From assembly GCA_045113695.1 (NCBI GenBank), contig JBGUJG010000027.1:1-54190 (forward strand): 54,190 nucleotides of DNA, written 5' to 3'. The notes beneath the pieces were generated by a model that was not told the origin of the DNA, did not search any database, and saw nothing but the letters and a program-made list of their open reading frames with translations. The position numbers were made by a program, and so were the translations under genes. Source of the DNA: UBA4246 sp045113695 (lineage in GTDB: Bacteria; Bacillota; Clostridia; Christensenellales; Aristaeellaceae). Below are positions 38,956 to 47,768 of the stretch, piece by piece; position 1 is the stretch's first letter; each line of letters opens with the position of its first letter.

Positions 38956-40011
38956 GCCGCGCAGCCTTCTGCGCACCCGGTTGATGTGCCGCTCAAAGCT
39001 GCCGGAATCCAGGAGCTCGGCCAGCACATACTGTTCAAACGTCGGGACCGGGCAGGAATAAAACCCGGTTCTCTTTTTGTACAGGGGGATCAGGCGCTCC
39101 GGCAGCACCAGGTAACCGGCGCGCATCGACGGGGCGATCGTCAGGGAAAAAGTGTTGACATACAGGGCCCTTTGGCCGCCGGACAGGGAAAACAGGGTTT
39201 CCGTCGGCTTGCCGGACAGGGAAAACTCGGACGTAAAGTCGTCCTCCACAAGAAACCGGTCCGGCGCTTCCGCCCAGCGGACGTATTCGCGCAGCTTGGT
39301 CGCGTCCGCCGTGGCGCCGGAGGGATAGGAATGATAGGGCGTCACGTGCAGGACGGAGGCCCCGCTCTTCCACAGGTCGCCGGAGAGGATGCCGTTTTTG
39401 CCCAGCCGCAGCATCTCGCACCGGACGCCCTCGGCCTGGTAGACCTGGGCGATTTTCTCATAGGAGGGATCTTCCGCGGCATATACCCGGTCCCGTCCGA
39501 GCAGGCGGACGATCAGCCCGTAGAGGTATTCCGCCCCGGAGCCGATGAAGATCTGGCCGGGCGAAACGTTCAGCCCGCGGCTGCGCAGCAGGTACCGGGC
39601 GACGGCTTCTCGCAGGGCAGGCACGCCTTCGCCCGGGGCTTTGACCAGCAGGGTTTCTCCCCGGTCCCCCAGGACTTTCCGCATCGTCCGCGCCAGGACG
39701 GAAAAGGGAAAGGCTTCCCGGGGCGGCGGCGGAGCCGGGGCAAGCGGGGCGGAAACGGCGGGCGCCGGCGCGTAATAACCGCCGTCCTGCTGGTAAAGGA
39801 CAAAGTATCCGCTGCGCTCGCGTGCTTCCAGGTATCCTTCTTCGCAGAGCAGCCCGTAGGCGTGCTCCGCCGTGATCACGCTGACCCCGGCCCGTTCGGC
39901 GGTTTCCCGCTTGGAGGGGGCTTTTGTCCCATGGGGCCAGACGCCCGACAGGATTTTCCCGCGCAGTTCCTCGTACAGCTGCAGGTAGGCAGGTTTGGTT
40001 TCTTTGCTCAT
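38938..40011 (-). CDS. MocR/PdxR-type regulator, truncated and without PLP lysine
   Basis: The 357-residue protein has a GntR winged helix (residues 5-72; PSKRETAERAGVSVITAEHAY) and an aminotransferase class I-like domain from about residue 100. MocR proteins use pyridoxal phosphate bound to this domain to sense vitamin B6 or amines. The PLP-anchoring Lys, normally in TFSK-T/S-L-x-P, is Leu290 here (NTFSLTIAPSMRAGY), while EDDFTSEF that contacts the PLP ring is kept. Usual length is about 460-480; here about 100 C-terminal residues are missing and the end lies in the tRNA terminator. It may be a degenerate or PLP-independent regulator. The ribosome site AGGAG is 16 bases away, which is unusually far. 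Confidence 0.83.
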   Translation of the reverse strand: MSKETKPAYLQLYEELRGKILSGVWPHGTKAPSKRETAERAGVSVITAEHAYGLLCEEGYLEARERSGYFVLYQQDGGYYAPAPAVSAPLAPAPPPPREAFPFSVLARTMRKVLGDRGETLLVKAPGEGVPALREAVARYLLRSRGLNVSPGQIFIGSGAEYLYGLIVRLLGRDRVYAAEDPSYEKIAQVYQAEGVRCEMLRLGKNGILSGDLWKSGASVLHVTPYHSYPSGATADATKLREYVRWAEAPDRFLVEDDFTSEFSLSGKPTETLFSLSGGQRALYVNTFSLTIAPSMRAGYLVLPERLIPLYKKRTGFYSCPVPTFEQYVLAELLDSGSFERHINRVRRRLRGKNPPV

Positions 40012-40034
40012 CTGGTCTTATGTTTTTCTCCTGT

Positions 40035-40058
40035 TCTGGATATTTTTTTATATCCAGA
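40035..40058. promoter_or_regulatory. Palindromic operator between mocR-type gene and ECF gene
   Basis: TCTGGATAT and ATATCCAGA form a perfect 9-bp inverted repeat around TTTTTT, located between the divergent genes 24 bp from the regulator start. It is a natural binding site for the MocR-type regulator. Confidence 0.6.
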
Positions 40059-40126
40059 TTGATGATACACTCTTTCCGTCGCTTTGGCAAGGGTTTTTTG
40101 CCACGGGACAGAGGGAGGCTTCAACG

Positions 40127-40696
40127 ATGCAGAAAAAGAGCGTAAACGCCTATGTGCTGACATTTGTGGGCGTCATGGCCGCGATGGTCTATGTGGTGAC
40201 GCTGTTCCGGTTTCCGCTGCTGGGGAGCAAGGTGCATTTCGCCAACGCGGTCTGCCTGCTGGCCGGCATGCTGCTGGGTCCCTGGTGGGGCGGGGCGGCG
40301 GCCGGTCTGGGCTCCGCCCTGTACGACGCCCTGGCGGGGGGATATGACCTGATCAACGTGCTGATCACGTTTGTCTCCAAATTCGCGATGGCGCTTGTCT
40401 GCGGCATCCTGATGCGGAATGCTGGGAAAGCCGTCCGGGAGGAGCATCCGGTCCGGACCGTCGTGGCGGCCGTGGGCGGGGCGCTGACCTATGTGGCCCT
40501 GTACATGCTGAAAACTTTTATTTATCAGCGCTTTGTGTACGGCTACCCGATGGACGCCGTCGGCGCGACGATGGTCGCCAAGCTGGTCCCGTCCCTGATC
40601 AACGCCGCCGTCGCCGTGGTCGCCGCGCCGGTGTTCTACCACGCCCTGCGCCCGGCCCTGCGCTCCGCGGGGATGTGGGAGAAGCTGAGGGCATAA
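40127..40696 (+). CDS. ECF transporter S component, possibly for vitamin B6
   Basis: The 189-residue membrane protein with about six helices matches the substrate-binding (S) component of energy-coupling factor transporters, which share a common ATPase module encoded elsewhere. Segments such as FRFPLLGSKVHFANAVCLLAGMLLGPWWGG and SALYDALAGGYDLIN are typical of the family. ATG 40127 has GAGGGAGG upstream. Divergent placement from a MocR/PdxR-type regulator suggests a B6 vitamer or related pyrimidine/thiazole as substrate; this is inference. Confidence 0.82.
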   Translation: MQKKSVNAYVLTFVGVMAAMVYVVTLFRFPLLGSKVHFANAVCLLAGMLLGPWWGGAAAGLGSALYDALAGGYDLINVLITFVSKFAMALVCGILMRNAGKAVREEHPVRTVVAAVGGALTYVALYMLKTFIYQRFVYGYPMDAVGATMVAKLVPSLINAAVAVVAAPVFYHALRPALRSAGMWEKLRA

Positions 40697-40705
40697 CGCA
40701 TGGAA

Positions 40706-40741
40706 TGGCAGGGCACACGCATGCGTGCGTATGTCCTGCCA
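40706..40741. terminator. Long hairpin after ECF gene
   Basis: TGGCAGG and CCTGCCA, extended inward by CA/TG and ACGCA/TGCGT with one mismatch, form a stem of about 14 bp. No U-run follows. It is about 10 bp after the stop codon. Confidence 0.5.
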
Positions 40742-40757
40742 GGTTCAGATAAACCGC

Positions 40758-40786
40758 TTGTCAGCAAATCTGTTTTATGATATGAT
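40758..40786 (+). promoter_or_regulatory. Promoter of P1 peptidase gene
   Basis: TTGTCA, 17 bp and TATGAT are present. The leader contains a 10-bp hairpin, ATCGCCGGAA (40814-40823) with TTCCGGCGAT (40842-40851), between promoter and start. Confidence 0.65.
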
Positions 40787-40878
40787 GCGGCTGGCGGTTT
40801 TTTATATTCATCGATCGCCGGAAGGCCGCTTTTCATCCGCTTTCCGGCGATTTATCGCGATCAGAAAGAGAAGATACC

Positions 40879-41907
40879 ATGCGCTTTGAAGATCTGAACC
40901 TCCCCGTGGGAGAGATGGAGAGCGGCCCGCTCCGTCGCATCAGCGACGTGCCGGGCGTCACTGTCGGCCACTGTACAGTGAGCAATGAGCGCCACCAGAC
41001 CGGGGTAACGGTCGTAATGCCCTGCGCTGACGACCCGTTTGAGCGGAAGCTCCCCTGCGCCTGCTATGTGCTGAACGGTTTTGGCAAGAGCCTGGGCCTG
41101 ATGCAGATCGAAGAACTGGGCCAGATTGAAACGCCTATTGCCCTGACCAACACGCTGAACGTCGGCAGGGTGCACGACGCGCTGGTGTCTTACGTGATCG
41201 GGCGGGAAAGGGAAAAGGGCACCCATGTCCGGACGCTCAACCCCATCGTCTGTGAGTGCAACGACGCCTCCCTCAACGACATCGAAGACCGGGTGATCGG
41301 AGAGAAGGAAGTGTTCGCGGCCATCGGGGATGCGAAAGCGGACTTTCCGGTCGGCGCGGTCGGCGCGGGGCGGGGGATGACCTGCCACGGGCTCAAGGGG
41401 GGCATCGGCAGCGCGTCCCGGGTGATCCGGGCGGACGGGAAGACATATACCGTCGGCATTCTGGCCCTGACCAACCACGGCCGCCTGCATGACCTGCGGA
41501 TCGGCGGCTGGACTGTCGGGCAGGAGATCGAGCGGAACCTTTCCGAGGACCTGCCGGACAGGGGATCCTGCATCCTGATCCTGGCGACGGACCTGCCGGC
41601 GAGCGACCGGCAGCTCAGGCGCATCCTCAAGCGCTGCGCGGTGGGTCTCATCCGCCTGGGCTCGTTCATCGGCCACGGCAGCGGGGAGGTCTTCCTGGGC
41701 TTTTCCACCGCCAACCGGATCCCTCAGGAAGATGCTGCGTTTGTCCAACCCTGCCTGAGATTGAACGAGGACATGATGGACACCGCCTTCCGCGCCGCCG
41801 CCGAGTGCGCCGAGGAAGCCGTGCTGGATTCCCTGGCCGCCGGGGAGACAGTCAGGGGGTATTCGGGGAATGTAAGGCGGGGATTGACGGAGGTATGGAA
41901 ACCATGA
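40879..41907 (+). CDS. P1 family peptidase, DmpA/BapA type
   Basis: The 342-residue enzyme belongs to family S58 (DmpA aminopeptidase), which matures by self-cleavage at a Gly-Ser bond. The likely site is Gly229-Ser230 in RGSCILILATDLP, leaving Ser230 as N-terminal nucleophile of the beta subunit. Other family segments are ISDVPGVTVGHCTV, GVTVV, LTNTLNVGRVHDAL, GAVGAGRGMTCHGLKGGIGSASR and HGSGEVFLGFSTAN. No signal peptide is seen. It probably trims peptides or beta-peptides. Its stop overlaps the start of the next gene as ATGA. Confidence 0.92.
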   Translation: MRFEDLNLPVGEMESGPLRRISDVPGVTVGHCTVSNERHQTGVTVVMPCADDPFERKLPCACYVLNGFGKSLGLMQIEELGQIETPIALTNTLNVGRVHDALVSYVIGREREKGTHVRTLNPIVCECNDASLNDIEDRVIGEKEVFAAIGDAKADFPVGAVGAGRGMTCHGLKGGIGSASRVIRADGKTYTVGILALTNHGRLHDLRIGGWTVGQEIERNLSEDLPDRGSCILILATDLPASDRQLRRILKRCAVGLIRLGSFIGHGSGEVFLGFSTANRIPQEDAAFVQPCLRLNEDMMDTAFRAAAECAEEAVLDSLAAGETVRGYSGNVRRGLTEVWKP

Positions 41908-42545
41908 AACCAATTCAGAAACGAATCCTGATGTCCCTGGGCGGGGTGCTGACCGGGGCGGTCGCGGTCGGGGTTTTCAAGATTGCGGCCTTTGGAGTCG
42001 ACCCGTTCCAGGCCCTGATGAGCGGGCTGGACAAATGGATCCCGATCCCGTTCGGCACCCTGTACATGATCGTGAACGCGGTGCTGCTGCTGTTCAGCCT
42101 GGTGTTCAACCGGCACAACATCGGCATCGCCACGTTCATCAACCTTTTCCTGCTGGGCTATGTGACGCAGTTTTCGTACGAGCTGCTGCAGAAGCTGCTC
42201 CCGGATCCGTCGATTCCCGTGCGGGCGCTGTGCCTGGCGGTCGGCGTCGTCGTGCTGTGCATCGGTTCGGCCCTCTACATGACGGCGGACCTGGGCGTAT
42301 CCACCTACGACTCCATCGCCATCACGATGGCGGACAAATGGAAGTGGGGGAAGTTCAAGTACATCCGCATCGGGACGGACCTGGCCTGCGTGATCCTCGG
42401 GGTCGTCTGCTTCCTCCTGGGCGGCGGCAGCTGGGGCGGCGTCCCCGCGTTCGCCGGGATCGGCACCATCATCACCGCGTTTTTCATGGGTCCGCTGATC
42501 GAGTTCTTCTGCGACAAGATAGCCAGACCGATGCTGGGGAAATGA
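41904..42545 (+). CDS. YczE/YitT-like integral membrane protein
   Basis: The 213-residue protein has about six membrane helices and resembles the YczE/YyaS family. Typical segments are GVFKIAAFGVDPFQALMSG, GTLYMIVNAVLLLFSL and YMTADLGVSTYDSIAI. GGAGG ten bases upstream supports ATG 41904, and the start overlaps the P1 peptidase stop, so the two are cotranslated. The function of the family is not established; export or uptake of a peptide product would fit the context but is speculative. Confidence 0.8.
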   Translation: MKPIQKRILMSLGGVLTGAVAVGVFKIAAFGVDPFQALMSGLDKWIPIPFGTLYMIVNAVLLLFSLVFNRHNIGIATFINLFLLGYVTQFSYELLQKLLPDPSIPVRALCLAVGVVVLCIGSALYMTADLGVSTYDSIAITMADKWKWGKFKYIRIGTDLACVILGVVCFLLGGGSWGGVPAFAGIGTIITAFFMGPLIEFFCDKIARPMLGK

Positions 42546-42611
42546 CTGATGTATAAGTATGTTATCTTGACAGGAATTCGCAGATAGGCCGGAACAGTGC
42601 ACGGAGAACAT

Positions 42612-43064
42612 ATGAAGAAAAAGCTGTGGAGAAGGGTACAGGTCGCTTTGGTCGTATTTGCTGTATGTCTGGTGATCGCTGTTCTTCCTCTTGTTGTGCT
42701 GACGGGGGGAATGGCCCTTTTCAATGGTCCACGGAAACAGATCGATCACAGACCGGCTGAAAAACTCATCTGTTCAGTGTCTTCACCGGATCAGAAGCAC
42801 CTTGCGAAGTACTACACAGATGACGGAGCCGGAGCGACGGTGGACTGCTCCGCGACTGTAATCATCGAAGCGCAGAACGGCGGAGAAAAATGGAAAACCA
42901 AATGGCAGTGGTGTCTGTTCTGGGCTTACCATGTAAGCGATTCGCTGGAGCTTGAATGGCTGGATGATGCAACGCTGAAGGTGACGGAGACAAAAGAACA
43001 GGTATCGTTTGAAATGCCGATCTACGCGGATCAAACCGAATGGATGCCGTCATATTATAATTAA
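42612..43064 (+). CDS. Small membrane-anchored protein, DUF5412-like
   Basis: The 150-residue protein has an N-terminal membrane helix (about residues 10-35, after KKKLWRR) and an exposed C-terminal domain with SVSSPDQKHLAKYYTDDGAGATVDCSATVII and LEWLDDATLKV. This pattern recalls DUF5412 of Firmicutes, but the match is from memory and tentative. GGAG precedes ATG 42612. No function can be assigned. Confidence 0.65.
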   Translation: MKKKLWRRVQVALVVFAVCLVIAVLPLVVLTGGMALFNGPRKQIDHRPAEKLICSVSSPDQKHLAKYYTDDGAGATVDCSATVIIEAQNGGEKWKTKWQWCLFWAYHVSDSLELEWLDDATLKVTETKEQVSFEMPIYADQTEWMPSYYN

Positions 43065-43103
43065 CGAACATAAAAATCAATGAAAAGTCAGCATGGAGGC
43101 AGG

Positions 43104-43784
43104 ATGGTGCTGAAAATCCTTACCCAAACTCCCGGATATATCCTCTGCGTGAAACCCCGCGGCGTGTCCTCCGAAACAGGAGAGGGCGGTATGCCGGAGC
43201 TGATCGCGCAGGCACTGGGGATCTTGCCGGAACGCGTATTCCCCGTCCACCGGCTGGACCGGGAAACGGGCGGGGTGATGGTCTACGCACTGACGAAATC
43301 CGCGGCGGCGGCCCTTTCCGCGGGAATCGCGGAAGGGAAGCTGCAGAAGGAATACCTGGCCGTGACAGAAGGCCTGCCGCAGGAGTCTTCCGGGCAGTGG
43401 AACGACCTCCTTTACTGGGACCGGACAAAAAGAAAAAGCTACCCGGTCCAAAGGCAGCGCAAGGGGGTCAAGGAAGCGGAGCTTTCCTTTGAGGTGGTCG
43501 GGCGGACGGAGAAAAACGCCCTGCTTCGGATCGAGCCGAAAACCGGCCGCACCCACCAGATCCGCGTGCAGTGCGCCTCCCGGGGGCTTCCTCTCTGGGG
43601 GGACGGGCGTTACGGCGGCAGGGAAAAGCAGGGCTTCGGCCTCTGGTGCCGCAGCATCGCCTTCCCGGACCCGGACGGAAACGGCATGTTCCGCGCGGAA
43701 GCGGACCCGCCGGAGGAAGAGCCGTGGACGCTCTTTTTCCCGGCAAAAGAGCCCGGGCAAACTGTCCCGGAGAACGGAAGATAA
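43104..43784 (+). CDS. RluA-family pseudouridine synthase
   Basis: The 226-residue enzyme isomerises uridine in rRNA or tRNA. The catalytic motif HRLDRETGG contains the nucleophilic Asp. KSYPVQRQRKGVKEA, LLRIEPKTGRTHQIRV and LPLWGDGRYGG are also typical. There is no S4 domain, so it is a short RluA/TruC-like form. ATG 43104 has GGAGG close by; an in-frame ATG at 43080 has no ribosome site. The RNA target is unknown. Confidence 0.9.
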   Translation: MVLKILTQTPGYILCVKPRGVSSETGEGGMPELIAQALGILPERVFPVHRLDRETGGVMVYALTKSAAAALSAGIAEGKLQKEYLAVTEGLPQESSGQWNDLLYWDRTKRKSYPVQRQRKGVKEAELSFEVVGRTEKNALLRIEPKTGRTHQIRVQCASRGLPLWGDGRYGGREKQGFGLWCRSIAFPDPDGNGMFRAEADPPEEEPWTLFFPAKEPGQTVPENGR

Positions 43785-43793
43785 ACAGAATAA

Positions 43794-43823
43794 GCAACGC
43801 CCCGGCGGCTGCCGGGGCGTTGC
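43794..43823. terminator. Shared hairpin of convergent rluA-type and oppF genes
   Basis: GCAACGCCCCGGC and GCCGGGGCGTTGC form a perfect 13-bp stem around GGCT. It lies between two convergent stop codons and can serve both, although U-runs are weak (TTATTC on the minus side). Confidence 0.7.
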
Positions 43824-43828
43824 CAAAT

Positions 43829-44779
43829 TCAGATTAAATGACACGCGGCAAAATGGTCTTTGGAAATCTCCTTAAGCTTTGTGCTTCCTTTGTGGCAGGC
43901 GTCGCAGGCGGAGGGGCAGCGCTTGAGGAACCGGCACTCCTCACCGGGTTCAATCGGGGAACTGACCTCGCCTTTGAGCAGAATCCTCTGGCGCTTCGGC
44001 CCGCCCACCTTCGGAATCGGGATGGCGGACAGGAGGGCCTTCGTGTACGGGTGGGCGGGGTTGCGGAACAGCTCCTCGGACGGGGCCTTTTCCACCGTCT
44101 GGCCGAGGTACATCACCATGATCTCGTCTGAAATATGGTTGACGACTGCCAGGTCGTGGGTGATAAAAATGTAGGTCAGGTCCAGCTTTTTCTGGAGCTC
44201 CTTGAGCAGGTTCAGGATCTGTGCCTGGATGGACACGTCCAGGGCGGAGACGGGCTCGTCGCACACGATGAGCTTCGGCTCGACGGCCAGGGCCCGGGCG
44301 ACGCCGATGCGCTGCCGGCGTCCGCCGTCCAGCTCGTGCGGATAGCTGTTGATGAGGCGCTCCGCCAGGCCGACGGTTTCCATCAGCTCCAGGACGCGGT
44401 TTTCGATCTGCTCTTTGGTGCGGTACCGCCCGCGCATTTCCACCCCTTCCGCGATGGTCTGCATGACGGTTTTCCGCGGGTTCAGGGAGGAAAACGGGTC
44501 CTGGAAAATGATCTGCATGTCCTCGCGCTTTTTGCGCAGCTCTTTCCCGCTGAGCCGGAGGACGTCCTCTCCGTCAAAGATCACCCGGCCGGAGGTGGGC
44601 TCGATCAGCCGCAGGATGCAGCGGCCGGTGGTGGACTTGCCGCAGCCGGATTCGCCCACGATGCCGAGGGTCTTGCCTTTTTCCAGGGTAAAGGAGATAT
44701 CGTCGACGGCGTGCAGCATGCCCCGGCTGGTCTTAAAGTATTTCTTCAGGTTCTGAACTTCCAGGATGGCGTTACTCAT
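43829..44779 (-). CDS. oppF: Peptide ABC transporter ATP-binding protein OppF
   Basis: The 316-residue ATPase energises a peptide importer. Walker A is GESGCGKST, Walker B is LIVCDEPVSALD, and the signature segment reads LDGGRRQRIG, a variant of SGGQRQR. The oligopeptide-type C-terminal extension with CRFLKRCPSACDAC holds the cysteines that bind an iron-sulphur cluster or zinc in relatives. The start overlaps the oppD end by eight bases, and GGAGG lies upstream. Confidence 0.92.
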   Translation of the reverse strand: MSNAILEVQNLKKYFKTSRGMLHAVDDISFTLEKGKTLGIVGESGCGKSTTGRCILRLIEPTSGRVIFDGEDVLRLSGKELRKKREDMQIIFQDPFSSLNPRKTVMQTIAEGVEMRGRYRTKEQIENRVLELMETVGLAERLINSYPHELDGGRRQRIGVARALAVEPKLIVCDEPVSALDVSIQAQILNLLKELQKKLDLTYIFITHDLAVVNHISDEIMVMYLGQTVEKAPSEELFRNPAHPYTKALLSAIPIPKVGGPKRQRILLKGEVSSPIEPGEECRFLKRCPSACDACHKGSTKLKEISKDHFAACHLI

Positions 44780-45809
44780 AGGAGACCTCCTCCCGCTGGA
44801 TGCGGAATGCCGGATCCTCATAGGCCGAGCACATAACGAAATGGGTATCGGAGATCTTCCGCTCAGCCTGCGGGGTGCTGATGCATTCCGGGGACGCGTA
44901 GGGGCACCGGGGCGCGAAGGCGCAACCTTTGGGGAGCTTGGTCGGGTCCGGCATTAGGCCGGGGATCGGCTTCAGTTCCGCGGTGCGGTTTTCGATGTCC
45001 GGCAGGGAGTTGAAAAGCCCTTCCGTGTAAGGGTGTTTGGTGTGGTTGAAGATGTCGTCCAGCGTGCCGCGCTCGATGATCCGCCCGGCGTACATGACCG
45101 CCACCTCGTCGCAGATTTCGGCCACGATCCCTAAGTCGTGGGTGATAAAGATCATCGAAGTATTCAGCTGTTGCTTGAGGTTCACCATCATGTCCAGCAC
45201 CTGGGCCTGGATGGTCACGTCCAGGGCGGTGGTGGGCTCGTCCGCCAGAAGGAGTTTGGGGCTGCAGGACAGGGCGATGGCGATGACGACGCGCTGCTTC
45301 ATGCCGCCGGAAAACTGGTGGGGATACTCGTTGGCCCGCTCCGGCGGAATGCCCACCAGGGAAAGCATATGCTCCGCCCGCTCCATGGCGGTTCTGCTGT
45401 CGCACTTTTCGTGCAGGCGGATGCTTTCGGCAATCTGTTCGCCGACCGTGAACACGGGGTTCAGGGAGGTCATCGGGTCCTGAAAGATCATCGACACATC
45501 GCTGCCGCGGACCTCTTCCAGCTCCCGCTTGCTCATTTTCATGATTTCGCGGCCGTTGATCCGGACGGAGCCGGATTTGATTCTGCCCGGCGGATCGGGC
45601 ACCAGGTTGAGCACGGCCAGAGCCGTGCTGGTTTTGCCAGCGCCGGTTTCCCCGACCAGGCCGAGGATATGTCCTTTTTTGAGCTTTATGGATATGTCGT
45701 TCACCGCTTCGACGGTTTCGTCTTCCAGCTCGTAATGTACGGTAAGGTGCTCGATGTCGAGCACGCAGGAATCATCCCGCTGCGGTGCGTTTTTGGCTTC
45801 CTGATTCAT
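44772..45809 (-). CDS. oppD: Peptide ABC transporter ATP-binding protein OppD
   Basis: The 345-residue ATPase partners with OppF. Walker A is GETGAGKTST, the signature is FSGGMKQRVVIA and Walker B is LLLADEPTTALD. The C-terminal GCAFAPRCPYASPEC is the Cys-containing motif of the oligopeptide family. GGAGG precedes the start, which follows oppC by 12 bp. Confidence 0.94.
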   Translation of the reverse strand: MNQEAKNAPQRDDSCVLDIEHLTVHYELEDETVEAVNDISIKLKKGHILGLVGETGAGKTSTALAVLNLVPDPPGRIKSGSVRINGREIMKMSKRELEEVRGSDVSMIFQDPMTSLNPVFTVGEQIAESIRLHEKCDSRTAMERAEHMLSLVGIPPERANEYPHQFSGGMKQRVVIAIALSCSPKLLLADEPTTALDVTIQAQVLDMMVNLKQQLNTSMIFITHDLGIVAEICDEVAVMYAGRIIERGTLDDIFNHTKHPYTEGLFNSLPDIENRTAELKPIPGLMPDPTKLPKGCAFAPRCPYASPECISTPQAERKISDTHFVMCSAYEDPAFRIQREEVSYE

Positions 45810-45821
45810 CGCTCGTCCTCC

Positions 45822-46709
45822 TTACCGTTTGAGCTTGGGGTCCATCGCGTCGCGCAGCCCGTCGCCGAGCAGGTTGAACGCGAGCACCGTGATCATGATC
45901 GCCAGTCCCGGGAAGAAGGTCAGGTAGCTGTACCCCAGGATGTAGTTCCGCCCGGCGGTCAGCAGTGCGCCCCATTCGGGGGCCGGCGGCTTGATGCCAA
46001 GGCCCAGGAAGCTGAGGCTCGACGCGGAGACGATGGCGCTGGCGACGCGCAGGGTCGTCTGCACGATGATCGGCGACAGGCAGTTGGGCAGCACATGCAC
46101 GAAAATGATATACAGGTTCGATTTGCCCAGGGCCTTGGCGGCCTCCACGTATTCCTCGTTGCGCACCGTCAGCACCGCGGCCCTGGTGACGCGGACAAAA
46201 CCGGGGATCGAGGAGACGCCCACGGCAATCATCAGGTTGACCGTGCTGCTGCCGAGCACAGAAACGACGACCACGGCCATCAGGATGGCCGGTACAGCGG
46301 AAAAAATATCGGTGATGCGCATGATGACGGTTTCCACCGTGCCGCCGAAATACCCGGCCACGGCCCCCAGGGGCACCCCGACGACCAGGGACACAAAGAC
46401 CGCCACAAAGCCGATCGCCAGCGAATAGCGCGAGCCGTACAGGATGCGCCAGAACAGGGACCGGCCCATTTCGTCCGTGCCGAACCAGTGTTTGGCGCTC
46501 GGGGCTTTCAGGCGTTCCCGCAGGTTCTGGCCGATGACCAGTTCCTGGTCCACCCACAGATCGATGGTCAGGGCGACGGCAAAGAGGATCAGCAGCAGGA
46601 CGGCGCCGATCATGGCGCCCTTGTTTTTGCGCAGGCGATGCCAGATTTCCCCCATGGCGCTGCGCTTGTGATACTGCTTGGCGACGGAGGATGGTTTCTG
46701 CTTAGCCAT
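45822..46709 (-). CDS. oppC: Peptide ABC transporter permease OppC/DppC
   Basis: The 295-residue protein has an N-terminal cytoplasmic segment, a first helix at about residues 32-52 and five more helices. The EAA loop that contacts the ATPases is EYVEAAKALGKSNLYIIFVHVLPN. GTDEMGRSLFWRILYGSRYSL is characteristic. The start overlaps the oppB end by eight bases. Confidence 0.94.
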   Translation of the reverse strand: MAKQKPSSVAKQYHKRSAMGEIWHRLRKNKGAMIGAVLLLILFAVALTIDLWVDQELVIGQNLRERLKAPSAKHWFGTDEMGRSLFWRILYGSRYSLAIGFVAVFVSLVVGVPLGAVAGYFGGTVETVIMRITDIFSAVPAILMAVVVVSVLGSSTVNLMIAVGVSSIPGFVRVTRAAVLTVRNEEYVEAAKALGKSNLYIIFVHVLPNCLSPIIVQTTLRVASAIVSASSLSFLGLGIKPPAPEWGALLTAGRNYILGYSYLTFFPGLAIMITVLAFNLLGDGLRDAMDPKLKR

Positions 46710-47679
46710 TCGCCTTCACCCCCTTGAGGCTGCCGCCCGTTTTTCTGCGCCTGCCGGACCTTGAATACTGCGACTTGAGCCGCGGGTCGACAAAGGCGTA
46801 GGTGATATCGACAATCAGCTGGATGACGCTGATCATAATGACGGACATGATGATGCACCCGGTCACCGTGATGGTGTCGCGCTGCTTGACCGCCTCGATG
46901 GTGAGGCGGCCGATGCCGGGCCAGGAGAAGACGTTTTCTGTCACGACAGACCCGCCGAGGGTGCGGCCCATCTGCGTGCCGATGACCGTGATGATCGGGA
47001 TCAGGGCGTTCTTCAGGGCATGCTTCCGGATCACGGTTTTTTCGGGAACGCCTTTGGCCCGGGCCGTACGCAGATAATCGGACCGGATGACGTCCAGCAT
47101 GGACGAACGCGTGGTGCGCGTCAGCGTCGCCATCAGGCCGGTGCCGATCGTGATCGCCGGCAGGATCAGGCTGCGGATGCCCTCCGTATCGCCGGAAGAG
47201 GGGAACCACTTGAGGTTCAGCGAGAACAGGATGATCAGCATCAGGCCCAGCCAGAAATTCGGCATCGAAAGGCCGAGCAGGGCGGCCACCATGCTGGCGT
47301 TGTCGGTCAGGCTCCCGTGCTTGCGCGCGGCCACGATGCCCAGCGGGAGGAGGATGGACACCAGCACCGACGCCCCGGCCAGCTTCAGCGTGGAGGGCAG
47401 CCGCTGCATGTACAGATCCCAGACCTGCGCCTTATAAATATAGGATACGCCGAGATTGCCGTGAAGCAGATCCCACATATACATGCCGTAGCGGTAAAAA
47501 ACCGAACGGTCATAGCCCAGCTGATGGCGGAGTTCCGCCAGCTGTTCCGGCGAATAGTCGTTGGCGATGATGTCCAGGACGTTGCCCGGAGCGAGATCCA
47601 GCATGATGAAAATCAACAGCGAAACGCCGATGATGACGGGGATCAGCATCAGGATACGCTTGAAAATATAGTGTGCCAT
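46702..47679 (-). CDS. oppB: Peptide ABC transporter permease OppB/DppB
   Basis: The 325-residue protein has six predicted helices, beginning with MAHYIFKRILMLIPVIIGVSL. The EAA loop is DYLRTARAKGVPEKTVIRKHALKN. AGGAGG precedes ATG 47679. A gap of 89 bp separates it from oppA and contains GC-rich inverted runs but no clear terminator. Confidence 0.93.
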   Translation of the reverse strand: MAHYIFKRILMLIPVIIGVSLLIFIMLDLAPGNVLDIIANDYSPEQLAELRHQLGYDRSVFYRYGMYMWDLLHGNLGVSYIYKAQVWDLYMQRLPSTLKLAGASVLVSILLPLGIVAARKHGSLTDNASMVAALLGLSMPNFWLGLMLIILFSLNLKWFPSSGDTEGIRSLILPAITIGTGLMATLTRTTRSSMLDVIRSDYLRTARAKGVPEKTVIRKHALKNALIPIITVIGTQMGRTLGGSVVTENVFSWPGIGRLTIEAVKQRDTITVTGCIIMSVIMISVIQLIVDITYAFVDPRLKSQYSRSGRRRKTGGSLKGVKANG

Positions 47680-47768
47680 AATGCCTCCTGCCGGCGGCCG
47701 GCTGCGTTGGTGAAGAAGCGGGAAGCAGACAGGCGACATTCCTGCCGGCTCCCCGGGACGGCTGAGGA

